Assembly: GCA_016202915.1 (NCBI GenBank)
Contig: JACQNT010000090.1
Location: forward strand, 1-12,795
Length of the DNA: 12,795 nt
Reading direction: 5' to 3'
From: Acidobacteriota bacterium
GTDB lineage: Bacteria > Acidobacteriota > Polarisedimenticolia > Gp22-AA2
Shown here: positions 1 to 5,743 of the stretch, piece after piece
Layout: each line of letters opens with the position of its first letter
How positions within the stretch are numbered: position 1 is the stretch's first letter
The notes under the pieces: model-generated
The model's database searches: none
What the model saw: the letters and a program-made list of their open reading frames with translations, nothing else
What the model was told of the DNA's origin: nothing
Program-made: the position numbers and the translations under genes

Positions 1-1091
1 CTCCAGGACAGCCCGAGCGCCTCGGCGACTTGGCGGTTGGTGACGCGCCCGCGGCAAATGTTCAGGCCGTTGCGCAGATGCGGGTCGCGCTGCATTGCGG
101 CTTTCCAGCCCCGGTCGGCGAGCGCAATCACGAAGGGCAGTGTTGCGCTGTTTAGCGCATAGGTGGAGGTGCGCGGGACGGCGCCCGGCATGTTGGAGAC
201 GCAGTAGTGCAGGACGCCGTCCACCTCGAACGTCGGAGCGGAGTGCGTCGTCGGCCGGGTCGTCTCGACGCATCCCCCCTGGTCGACGGAGACGTCGATG
301 ATGACCGACCCCTTCTTCATCGTGGAGACCATCTCCCGGCTCACCAGCCTGGGGGCGGAGGCCCCCGGCACCAGGACGGCGCCGATGAGCAGGTCGGCCC
401 GGCGCACCGCTTCCGCGACGTAGGCGCCGGTCGAGTAGACGGTCGTGACCTGGCCGCGGAAGATCTCGTCCAGGTAGCGCAGGCGCGCCAGGGATCGATC
501 CAGGACGGTGACGCGCGCCCCCAGCCCGAGGGCCATGGCCGCGGCGTTGATCCCGACCGTCCCGCCGCCGAGGATCACGACGTCCCCCGGCGGCACGCCG
601 GGGACGCCGCCGATCAGGATGCCCCGGCCCCCCAGGGTCCGCTGCAGATGGAATGCGCCCACCTGGATCGACATCCGGCCGGCCACCTCGCTCATCGGCG
701 TCAGGAGCGGCAGACTCCCGTCGCCGCCGGTGATCGTCTCGTAGGCGATGGCGGTCAGGCCCGCGTCCAGCAGGGCCCGCGTGAGACGCGGCTGGGCGGC
801 GAGATGGAGGTAGGTGAAGAGGATCTGCCCCCGGCGCAGCAGGGGGATCTCCGAATCCTGGGGCTCCTTGACCTTGAGGATCAGGTCGGCGCGGCGGAAC
901 ACGGAGGCGGCATCCGAGACGATGACCGCGCCGGCCGCCTGGTAGGCGGGGTTGTCGATGCCGCTGCCGGCGCCCGCACCGTCCTGCACGAGGACCACGT
1001 GCCCCGCCTCCACCAGGGCGCTGACGCCCGCGGGCACCATGCTGACGCGGTACTCGTTGTCCTTGATCTCCTTCGGCACCCCGACCTGCAT
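1..1091 (-). CDS. ald: Alanine dehydrogenase, 3' end cut by the window
   Basis: NAD-dependent L-alanine dehydrogenase, which interconverts L-alanine with pyruvate and ammonia. My translation from the ATG at 1091 gives 363 residues up to the window edge. The family is usually about 371 residues, so only a few C-terminal residues are missing. It opens MQVGVPKEIKDNEYRV, typical of the family. Residues known to be essential in characterised enzymes occur at the same numbers: Arg15, Lys75 (in LILKVKEP), His96 (in TYLHLA) and Asp270 (in IDVSVDQGG). The Rossmann nucleotide loop GGGTVG is at 175-180. A pyridine-nucleotide transhydrogenase alpha subunit is the main alternative, but the length and the C-terminal SNMPGAVPRTST segment favour Ald. 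It starts 29 nt after the aldehyde dehydrogenase stop and has only a weak ribosome site (GGCGGGA), so it is probably co-transcribed with and dependent on that gene. Confidence 0.95.
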   Translation of the reverse strand, partial: MQVGVPKEIKDNEYRVSMVPAGVSALVEAGHVVLVQDGAGAGSGIDNPAYQAAGAVIVSDAASVFRRADLILKVKEPQDSEIPLLRRGQILFTYLHLAAQPRLTRALLDAGLTAIAYETITGGDGSLPLLTPMSEVAGRMSIQVGAFHLQRTLGGRGILIGGVPGVPPGDVVILGGGTVGINAAAMALGLGARVTVLDRSLARLRYLDEIFRGQVTTVYSTGAYVAEAVRRADLLIGAVLVPGASAPRLVSREMVSTMKKGSVIIDVSVDQGGCVETTRPTTHSAPTFEVDGVLHYCVSNMPGAVPRTSTYALNSATLPFVIALADRGWKAAMQRDPHLRNGLNICRGRVTNRQVAEALGLSW

Positions 1092-1120
1092 CGTCCCGCC
1101 GTCGCCGCCGCCGGCGCCCC

Positions 1121-2617
1121 TCAGTTGGTGTCGATCTGGGCCTTCTGCAGCTTTCCGGAGTAGTCCACGTAAACCGTCTTCCACTCCGAGAAGATCTCGA
1201 GGGAGGTGTGCGCCGCCCCCTCGCGGTGCCCGTTGCCGCTGCGCCGGACCCCGCCGAAGGGGAGGTGGGTCTCGGCGCCGATGGTCGATGAGTTGACGTA
1301 GGCGATGCCCGTCTCCAGGTCCCGCACCGCCACGAACGCCTTGTTGACGTCCTGCGTGTAGATGGAGGACGACAGTCCGTAGAGCGTGTCGTTGGCGATC
1401 TCCAGCGCGTCGTCCAGGCTGTCGGCGGCGAGGATGCAGACGACCGGGCCGAAGATCTCCTCGCGGGCCAGGCGCATGCCCGGGGTCACTCCCGTGAAGA
1501 TCGTCGGCGGGAAGAAGAAGCCGCGGCCGTACTCGTTCTTGGTCAGCCGGACGCCGCCGACGACAGGGTCGGCGCCCTCATCCCGCCCGATCTGCACATA
1601 CTCCATCACCTTCTTGAGCTGGGCCTCGCTGATCAGGGGGCCGACGTCCACCGACTCGTCGAGCCCGTCGCCGACCTTGAGCCGGTCGGCCCGTTCCGCG
1701 AGTTTGTCCACGAACTCCTTGTGGACCTTCTTGTGCACGATGATGCGGCTGGTGGCGGTGCAGCGCTGGCCGGAGGTGGCGAACGATCCCCAGAGCGCCC
1801 CCTCCACCGCCAGGTCGAGGCGGGCGTCGTCCATGACGATCATGGCGTTCTTCCCGCCCATCTCCAGGCTGACCCTCTTGAAGGTGTCGGCGCACGCCAG
1901 GTTCACCTGCCGCCCGGTCTCGGAGGAGCCGGTGAACGACACGAGGGCGACGCCCTCGCTCCTGGTCAGCCCGTTCCCGACGGTCGCCCCTCCGCCCGTG
2001 ACGTAGTTCACCACCCCCCGCGGGATGCCGACTTCCTGGCAAACCTTGACGAGGTGATAGGAGGAGAGCGGCGCGTCGCTCGCCGGCTTGAGGACGATCG
2101 TGTTCCCGCACACCAGCGCCGGGATCAGCTTCCAGGAAGGAATGGCCATCGGGAAATTCCAGGGGGTGATCAGCCCGCAGACGCCGACCGGGACCCTGAC
2201 CGAGTAGCAGGCCTTGTTCGGCAGCTCGGAGGGCGTCGTGTAGCCGTGCAGCCTCCGGCCCTCTCCGGCGATGTGGTAGCAGACGTCGATCGCCTCCTGG
2301 ACGTCGCCCCGCGCCTCCCGGATCGGCTTCCCCATCTCGCGCGTCATCTCGCGCGCGTATTCCTCCTTGCGGCGGACCAGGATCTCCCCGACGCGGAACA
2401 GGTACTCGGCGCGCTTCGGGGCCGGCACCAGGCGCCAGCGGCGATACGCTCTGCGCGCGGCCTCGATCGCCGCCCGGACGTCCCCTTCGCCGGAATCCTG
2501 GAAGGTGCCGATCACCTCGCTGCGATCGGCAGGATTGCGATTCTCGAAGTCCTTATGGGTGGACGACTCCACCCACTCGCCGTCGATGAAATTCCTGTAG
2601 ACCTTAGGCTCGGCCAT
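1121..2617 (-). CDS. NAD(P)-dependent aldehyde dehydrogenase
   Basis: Oxidises an aldehyde to the carboxylic acid with NAD(P)+; the substrate cannot be read from sequence. The 498-residue product has the full ALDH signature: Asn154 in TPWNFP, Lys177 in VLKPAS, the general base Glu252 in LEMGGK, the nucleophile Cys286 in SGQRCTATS, and Glu387 in EEIFGPV. The C-terminus ends EWKTVYVDYSGKLQKAQID, reminiscent of the semialdehyde dehydrogenases (alpha-ketoglutarate or aminoadipate semialdehyde), but I cannot fix the subfamily. I chose the ATG at 2617 because AGGGAGG lies just upstream (2621-2627) and the protein then starts MAEPKVYRNFIDGEW, as usual for the family. The frame stays open to a TTG at 2671, but that lies almost at the predicted transcription start. 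It is the first gene behind the promoter at 2687-2715 and is followed by ald. Confidence 0.95.
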   Translation of the reverse strand: MAEPKVYRNFIDGEWVESSTHKDFENRNPADRSEVIGTFQDSGEGDVRAAIEAARRAYRRWRLVPAPKRAEYLFRVGEILVRRKEEYAREMTREMGKPIREARGDVQEAIDVCYHIAGEGRRLHGYTTPSELPNKACYSVRVPVGVCGLITPWNFPMAIPSWKLIPALVCGNTIVLKPASDAPLSSYHLVKVCQEVGIPRGVVNYVTGGGATVGNGLTRSEGVALVSFTGSSETGRQVNLACADTFKRVSLEMGGKNAMIVMDDARLDLAVEGALWGSFATSGQRCTATSRIIVHKKVHKEFVDKLAERADRLKVGDGLDESVDVGPLISEAQLKKVMEYVQIGRDEGADPVVGGVRLTKNEYGRGFFFPPTIFTGVTPGMRLAREEIFGPVVCILAADSLDDALEIANDTLYGLSSSIYTQDVNKAFVAVRDLETGIAYVNSSTIGAETHLPFGGVRRSGNGHREGAAHTSLEIFSEWKTVYVDYSGKLQKAQIDTN

Positions 2618-2620
2618 GAT

Positions 2621-2627
2621 CCTCCCT
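2621..2627 (-). promoter_or_regulatory. Shine-Dalgarno of the aldehyde dehydrogenase
   Basis: The minus strand reads AGGGAGG followed by ATC and then ATG. The spacing of 3 nt is tight but the match is strong, and it decides the start at 2617 over the in-frame TTG at 2671. Confidence 0.7.
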
Positions 2628-2686
2628 GGAGCGGGAGTCGGGCGCGGCGCGGCAAAGTCCTTTGCTGCCAATCTGATGGGGCCAGA

Positions 2687-2715
2687 ATGCTAACAGAGGG
2701 AGGGGCTGATGTCAA
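2687..2715 (-). promoter_or_regulatory. Sigma70-type promoter for the aldehyde dehydrogenase-ald unit
   Basis: On the minus strand a perfect -35 box TTGACA (2715-2710) is followed by exactly 17 nt and then TAGCAT (2692-2687), matching four of six positions of the TATAAT consensus. The start of transcription would fall near 2680, giving a leader of about 60 nt before the ATG at 2617. It sits in the short gap between the small TPR gene and the dehydrogenase, where a promoter is expected. In this GC-rich DNA a perfect TTGACA at the ideal spacing is unlikely by chance, but no experiment supports it. Confidence 0.6.
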
Positions 2716-2722
2716 TGCGGGA

Positions 2723-3025
2723 TCAGGCGATCGCCGGCGGGGCCGTGCGGCGCCGGATCAGCCGCGCGACTTCCAGGCAGGCCTCCGAGCGCTCGACGTC
2801 CCGCATCCCGAGGAAGACGTCCGAGAGCCCGAGCCAGGCTTCACGGCAGTCGATGTCCAGCTTCAGGGCCTGCTGGAAGCGGCGCAGCGCGCCGATCAGA
2901 TCACCCCCGTCGGCGAACCTGCGTCCTTCCCTCGCCCAGTGGGATGGCCGCCCGTCATTCGCGCTCGGGGGTGCGGCCGGATCGACATCGAACCGGGCCG
3001 GCGTCCGTTCGCATGCCTTCAGCAT
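2723..3025 (-). CDS. Small TPR-repeat protein
   Basis: A 100-residue protein of unknown role. After a variable N-terminus of about 28 residues it has two helical-hairpin repeats resembling TPRs, roughly residues 29-62 (HWAREGRRFADGGDLIGALR, then a QQALKLD helix) and 63-92 (AWLGLSDVFLGMRD, then SEACLEVARLI). It ends with a basic stretch (RRRTAPP). TPRs mediate protein-protein contact; no partner can be named. No signal peptide or membrane segment is visible. The start at 3025 is chosen because AAGGGAG lies 6 nt upstream (3032-3038). The frame is open further upstream, to a codon near 3256, but that part is Arg/Pro-rich and unlike protein. Its start overlaps by 7 nt the end of the small frame at 3019-3231, suggesting translational coupling. 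The gene is unrelated in sequence to the long TPR protein at 5738, apart from the shared repeat type. Confidence 0.75.
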   Translation of the reverse strand: MLKACERTPARFDVDPAAPPSANDGRPSHWAREGRRFADGGDLIGALRRFQQALKLDIDCREAWLGLSDVFLGMRDVERSEACLEVARLIRRRTAPPAIA

Positions 3026-3231
3026 CGGAAACTCCCTTGCGCGCCCGCCGCATCGCCGGGGACGGTGATGAAATCGATCACCTCTTCCGCCGTATCGGAG
3101 AGGAACGCCCAGCAGCCGGTGTCGCCGAACTCGCTGACGATTGAGGGGGGTAGGGATACGGGGACAAAGGGGAGGTGAGGGGTTCTGAACCGGCTGCTGG
3201 GGCAACTCCTGTCGAGCATCCCGAGATCCAT
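3019..3231 (-). CDS. Small hypothetical protein, start uncertain
   Basis: I do not recognise this protein. From the ATG at 3231 it would be 70 residues; a second ATG lies at 3219. The C-terminal half, which includes SEFGDTGCWAFLSDTAEEV followed by IDFITVPGDA, looks like genuine folded protein. Its codons show the order expected of coding sequence here (third position most GC-rich, second position least). Neither ATG has a convincing ribosome site. The same frame remains open, with similar composition, upstream to a TAG at 3355-3357 but offers no ATG, GTG or TTG there. The gene may therefore start at a non-standard codon, be 5'-truncated, or be a chance frame. Its stop overlaps the start of the TPR gene at 3025 by 7 nt, which favours a two-gene unit. 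No signal peptide or membrane segment is seen. Confidence 0.4.
   Translation of the reverse strand: MDLGMLDRSCPSSRFRTPHLPFVPVSLPPSIVSEFGDTGCWAFLSDTAEEVIDFITVPGDAAGAQGSFRC
3032..3038 (-). promoter_or_regulatory. Shine-Dalgarno of the small TPR gene
   Basis: The minus strand reads AAGGGAG, then 6 nt, then ATG at 3025. It lies inside the preceding small frame, as is usual for coupled genes, and decides the start of the TPR gene. Confidence 0.65.
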
Positions 3232-3373
3232 CCTGTTCGAGCGTTGCAGGAGCCACGCGTTCCGTTCACCCCAGAAGAAGCAATCCTCGTGCCGCCGGGA
3301 CTCCGGACCTTGAAGCCGGCCACGCGCCTCTTCTATCTCGCTGATAGATAAAAGCTAATCTCCGCGTTCCCTC

Positions 3374-3423
3374 GTCGGGAGGACGGCCCCGCAAAGGAAG
3401 ACGCGACCTGTCGGGAGGACGGC
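3374..3423. repeat. Short direct repeat, two copies, 36-bp period
   Basis: GTCGGGAGGACGGC occurs exactly at 3374-3387 and again at 3410-3423. A shorter 10-mer, GGACGCCCCG, is also duplicated nearby at 3449-3458 and 3559-3568. No third copy of the 14-mer is seen, so this is not an array. Confidence 0.7.
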
Positions 3424-3426
3424 ATT

Positions 3427-3489
3427 CTGACGCGGCCCCGCGCCGAAAGGACGCCCCGGCTTTGTTTCCATGGACTTGCGCCGCGTCAG
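3427..3489. repeat. Inverted repeat, 10-bp perfect arms
   Basis: CTGACGCGGC (3427-3436) is the exact reverse complement of GCCGCGTCAG (3480-3489), separated by 43 nt. The arms could pair in a transcript from either strand. Its function is unknown, and chance is possible in DNA this GC-rich. Confidence 0.55.
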
Positions 3490-3557
3490 GATGCGGACGG
3501 GGTGACGGCAGCTCGAGGCCGGGCGGGCTCCCCCCTGGGTAAGGCGCCGGCCGCGAG

Positions 3558-3584
3558 CGGACGCCCCGTCCCTGCGGGCGTTCG
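3558..3584. repeat. Small GC-rich hairpin downstream of the NUDIX gene
   Basis: ACGCCC (3561-3566) pairs with GGGCGT (3576-3581) around a 9-nt loop, and two further pairs (3558-3559 with 3583-3584) follow after one mismatch. It lies about 50 nt after the NUDIX stop on the minus strand. There is no following U-tract, so it is at best part of a factor-dependent termination or RNA-stability region. Confidence 0.35.
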
Positions 3585-3634
3585 GACCCGGACAAGCCCT
3601 GCAGGAGAGCAGAACTTGGTTTCCGGGCGGGGTC

Positions 3635-4339
3635 TCAGCGACGGCGTCGCCGCCGCCGGCCCGCCACAGCGTAGTCCATCAGGCGGCAGAGCCGCGCCAC
3701 GCCGATCTCGAGCTTCGGATCTTCGATTCTGCCTTTCCGGCACTCCTCGAGGATCCGCCCCGCTTCCATGACGACGGTCCCGGAATCGGCCTCGTTGACC
3801 GAGCCGTCCCCCACGGGCCTGACGCGGCGCTGCCGGACGACCTCGAAGGCACGCAGGTGCACCTTCTCGGTCGATTGACCATGGGAGGGGAAGAAGCCGG
3901 ACCCCAGCCCGACGATCCGGCCGGCCCGGGGCCTGAGGCCCGTCTCCTCCAGCAGCTCGGCGCGGGCGCGCGCGTCGATCCCCCGGGCGCCCCGGTCGCC
4001 CGGCTCGAGGCTTCCGGCCACCGCTTCGCGCACCCAGGTGTAGGCCCTCCGATCGGGCAACGGAGGGCGCAGCCGCGCCCTGAGATAGAGGCCGGGGCGG
4101 AACCCCACCTTGAACACCACCATCAGCCGCCGCCGCGGTCCCTCGAAAAAGAACGGGATGATCCCGACGGCATCGACGCCGCGGCGGTGCAGCACCTCGA
4201 AGCGGTAGGGGCGCGACGTCCCGCCGCCCGCGTAAAGGTTCTTCGCGAGGAAGCGTTCCAGTGTCAGGAATCCCGGCCCTCTCGAGGGCAGGCGCCTCAG
4301 CAGGCGCAGCCCCCGCACGCGCCGGCGGGCCCGTGTCAC
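3635..4339 (-). CDS. NUDIX hydrolase, probably ADP-ribose or NAD-related
   Basis: A 234-residue NUDIX-family pyrophosphohydrolase. The Nudix box is recognisable but altered. AGSLEPGD (108-115) carries the loop glycine with Asp in place of the first Glu, a 4-residue insertion follows, and AELLEETGL (127-135) carries the metal-binding glutamates E128, E131 and E132, with Ala in place of the usual Arg. GFFPSHGQSTEKVHLRAFEV (149-168) matches the ADP-ribose pyrophosphatase pattern more than MutT. Both ends are very basic: about six Arg in the first 20 residues and seven Arg as the last residues. The GTG start at 4339 is chosen because it overlaps the stop of the upstream phosphoribosyltransferase (GTGA), whereas the open frame further upstream is only a shadow of that gene. 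No helix-turn-helix domain of the NrtR type is visible. The context suggests hydrolysis of NAD-derived nucleotides; the substrate is inferred. Confidence 0.85.
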   Translation of the reverse strand: MTRARRRVRGLRLLRRLPSRGPGFLTLERFLAKNLYAGGGTSRPYRFEVLHRRGVDAVGIIPFFFEGPRRRLMVVFKVGFRPGLYLRARLRPPLPDRRAYTWVREAVAGSLEPGDRGARGIDARARAELLEETGLRPRAGRIVGLGSGFFPSHGQSTEKVHLRAFEVVRQRRVRPVGDGSVNEADSGTVVMEAGRILEECRKGRIEDPKLEIGVARLCRLMDYAVAGRRRRRRR

Positions 4340-5667
4340 GACAGGCTCACCGGTCGCAGGCGCGGGTTGCGCCTGGGTCCGCGTCCCGTCTTGGCGACGA
4401 TGGCGTAGCGCGATCCGATCTTCACGCGCACGACGTCGGCGGTGAAATCGCTCGCGGGCCCCCGCAGGAAGCAGGAGCCGATTCCGTAGATGTCCACCGG
4501 CGCGCGCCGCGCCTCGAAGAAGCGGATCTTCTCCGGGTCGAACCCGCCCGTCGCGATGATGCGGATCGAGCGGAAGTAGTCCCCGGCCACGCGCCGCCAC
4601 CGCCCCCCCAGCGCCAGGGTGGACGGGACGTGATCGAGGGCGTCGCGGATGAGCCGCACCAGGGCCGGCGTCACCCCCCGCTCCAGGCGCGGGTCCCGGG
4701 ACGGTGGGACGCTCCGATCCCGCAGGCTCGCGGCGGTGTCGGCCCGCACGCCGTGCAGGATGAAGCGCCGCGCCAGATCCGCGCGGCCCGCCCGCAGGTG
4801 CCGCAGGTGCTCGTCGAAAAGGCGCCTGGCCGCGCGCACCGACTCCCCCACGCAGTCATTGGTCGTGTCGACCAGGGCCACCCTCTGGACGGAGAGGGGC
4901 AGGTGGCGGCAGAACGCCGCCATCGCCTCCGCCGTGTCGCCGAGGTGGCAGAGGATGTAGGCGTGCGCGGTCGTGCCCGTTCCCTTGCCGCCCCACAGCA
5001 TCCCCTGGGCGTCGGTCGAGATGCACGGGGCGACGGCCGTCCCGGTGGCGCGCGCGTGGGCAGCGAGGGCCACCCGGTAGGCGTACCCGTCCACCACCTG
5101 GGTCTGCGGCAGGTCGAACCGGGCCGGGAAGAACAGGATCGGCTTCCCCCTGGCCGCAAGGAGGGCCTCGTAGACGTTGGTGGCCACCCTGCTGGCGCGG
5201 GTCAGGACGCCGAGCAGCGGCGTCTCGAGGTGGGCGAAATCGCGGTACCTTCCCCGCACCACCAGGACCGGCTCCAGGGGATGCGCCAGGTCCCCGTCCG
5301 CGATCGCCAGCACGCGGAGATTGGGCCGCTTCGCGGGGCCGCGCCCGGCGTCCGCCCCGTGCCGGACGCCGTCCCTCAGCAGGCCGAGAGCGAGGTCGAT
5401 CCCGGCGGCGACGTACCTCGGGCGGCGGCGCGCGAAGAACTGCATCTCCACCTCGGCGTCGCCGGGGCGGAACGTCTCCAGGCCCCGGACTTCCTCGCGC
5501 AACGCCGGGCTCGCGCCGCGGTGCAGGGCGCCGGAGCGCGCCAGGCGGGCGAGGATGCGCGCGGCGTTGAGGAAGTAGGCGTCGGAGTAATGACCGCGGA
5601 CCAGCCGTCCCGCATCGATCCCGGGCAGACGCATCGGACGCGCGCGGGCCCGGCCGGGGGTCTTCAT
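4336..5667 (-). CDS. Nicotinate phosphoribosyltransferase family protein
   Basis: Likely joins nicotinate to PRPP to make nicotinate mononucleotide, the first step of NAD salvage (Preiss-Handler route). The 443 residues show the family landmarks in order: HYSDAYFLNAARIL near 26-39 (substrate-side N-terminus), VEMQFFARRR near 73-82, ETPLLGVL (148-155), GKGTGTTAHAYI (227-238) with the conserved His235, VALVDTTND (263-271), ATGGFDPEKI (372-381) and APVDIYGIGS (389-398), the C-terminal phosphate-binding strand and loop. Divergence from the enterobacterial PncB type is considerable, so a related phosphoribosyltransferase of nicotinamide or quinolinate specificity cannot be excluded. The ATG at 5667 lacks a clear ribosome site; Met12 at 5634 is an alternative. 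It follows the long TPR gene by 70 nt and overlaps the NUDIX gene downstream by 4 nt. Confidence 0.85.
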   Translation of the reverse strand: MKTPGRARARPMRLPGIDAGRLVRGHYSDAYFLNAARILARLARSGALHRGASPALREEVRGLETFRPGDAEVEMQFFARRRPRYVAAGIDLALGLLRDGVRHGADAGRGPAKRPNLRVLAIADGDLAHPLEPVLVVRGRYRDFAHLETPLLGVLTRASRVATNVYEALLAARGKPILFFPARFDLPQTQVVDGYAYRVALAAHARATGTAVAPCISTDAQGMLWGGKGTGTTAHAYILCHLGDTAEAMAAFCRHLPLSVQRVALVDTTNDCVGESVRAARRLFDEHLRHLRAGRADLARRFILHGVRADTAASLRDRSVPPSRDPRLERGVTPALVRLIRDALDHVPSTLALGGRWRRVAGDYFRSIRIIATGGFDPEKIRFFEARRAPVDIYGIGSCFLRGPASDFTADVVRVKIGSRYAIVAKTGRGPRRNPRLRPVSLS

Positions 5668-5722
5668 TCTGCCGTCACGGTGGGGCGTCTTCCGGCGCCG
5701 CGATCCCCGCCGCGCCCGGATT

Positions 5723-5743
5723 GGCTGAAGGGTCCGATCAGCC
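5723..5743 (-). repeat. Hairpin at the end of the long TPR gene
   Basis: GGCTGA (5723-5728) and TCAGCC (5738-5743) are perfect 6-bp arms around a 9-nt loop, overlapping the TPR stop codon (5738-5740). No U-run follows, so it is a weak terminator candidate that would probably allow read-through to the phosphoribosyltransferase gene. Confidence 0.35.

Larger units (their letters stand above)
3232..3634. other. Gene-poor stretch between the NUDIX gene and the small ORFs
   Basis: About 400 bp without a gene I can support. The part from 3232 to 3354 may be the 5' portion of the small minus-strand frame described at 3019-3231. It contains an AT-rich pocket around 3334-3358, unusual for this DNA, with a short dyad TATCT-7 nt-AGATA (3334-3350) that could mark a promoter or operator; no good -35 box pairs with it. 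From 3361 to 3634 there are a 14-bp direct repeat, a 10-bp inverted repeat and a small GC-rich hairpin (3558-3584). Several frames are open here only because of the high GC content. There is no T-run that would make an intrinsic terminator after the NUDIX gene. Confidence 0.5.

Noticed and set aside
2618..2671. Longer aldehyde dehydrogenase starting at TTG 2671.
   Set aside because: It would begin within about 10 nt of the predicted transcription start, adds a segment unlike the family, and the strong ribosome site precedes the ATG at 2617.
3361..3634. CRISPR array or tRNA in the spacer.
   Set aside because: Only two copies of a 14-bp repeat exist and they are not regularly spaced with further units; no cloverleaf with a T-arm and acceptor pairing could be found by eye.
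3635..4339. NrtR-type NAD repressor as identity of the NUDIX protein.
   Set aside because: NrtR has a C-terminal winged helix after the Nudix domain; here the C-terminus is short and ends in poly-Arg, and catalytic glutamates are retained.
4340..4600. N-terminal extension of the NUDIX frame up to 4600.
   Set aside because: It is a shadow of the phosphoribosyltransferase gene and low-complexity Arg/Ala; the GTG at 4339 overlapping the upstream stop is the natural start.
5723..5743. Intrinsic terminator separating the TPR gene from the phosphoribosyltransferase gene.
   Set aside because: The stem is only 6 bp and no U-tract follows, so it is listed only as a hairpin.
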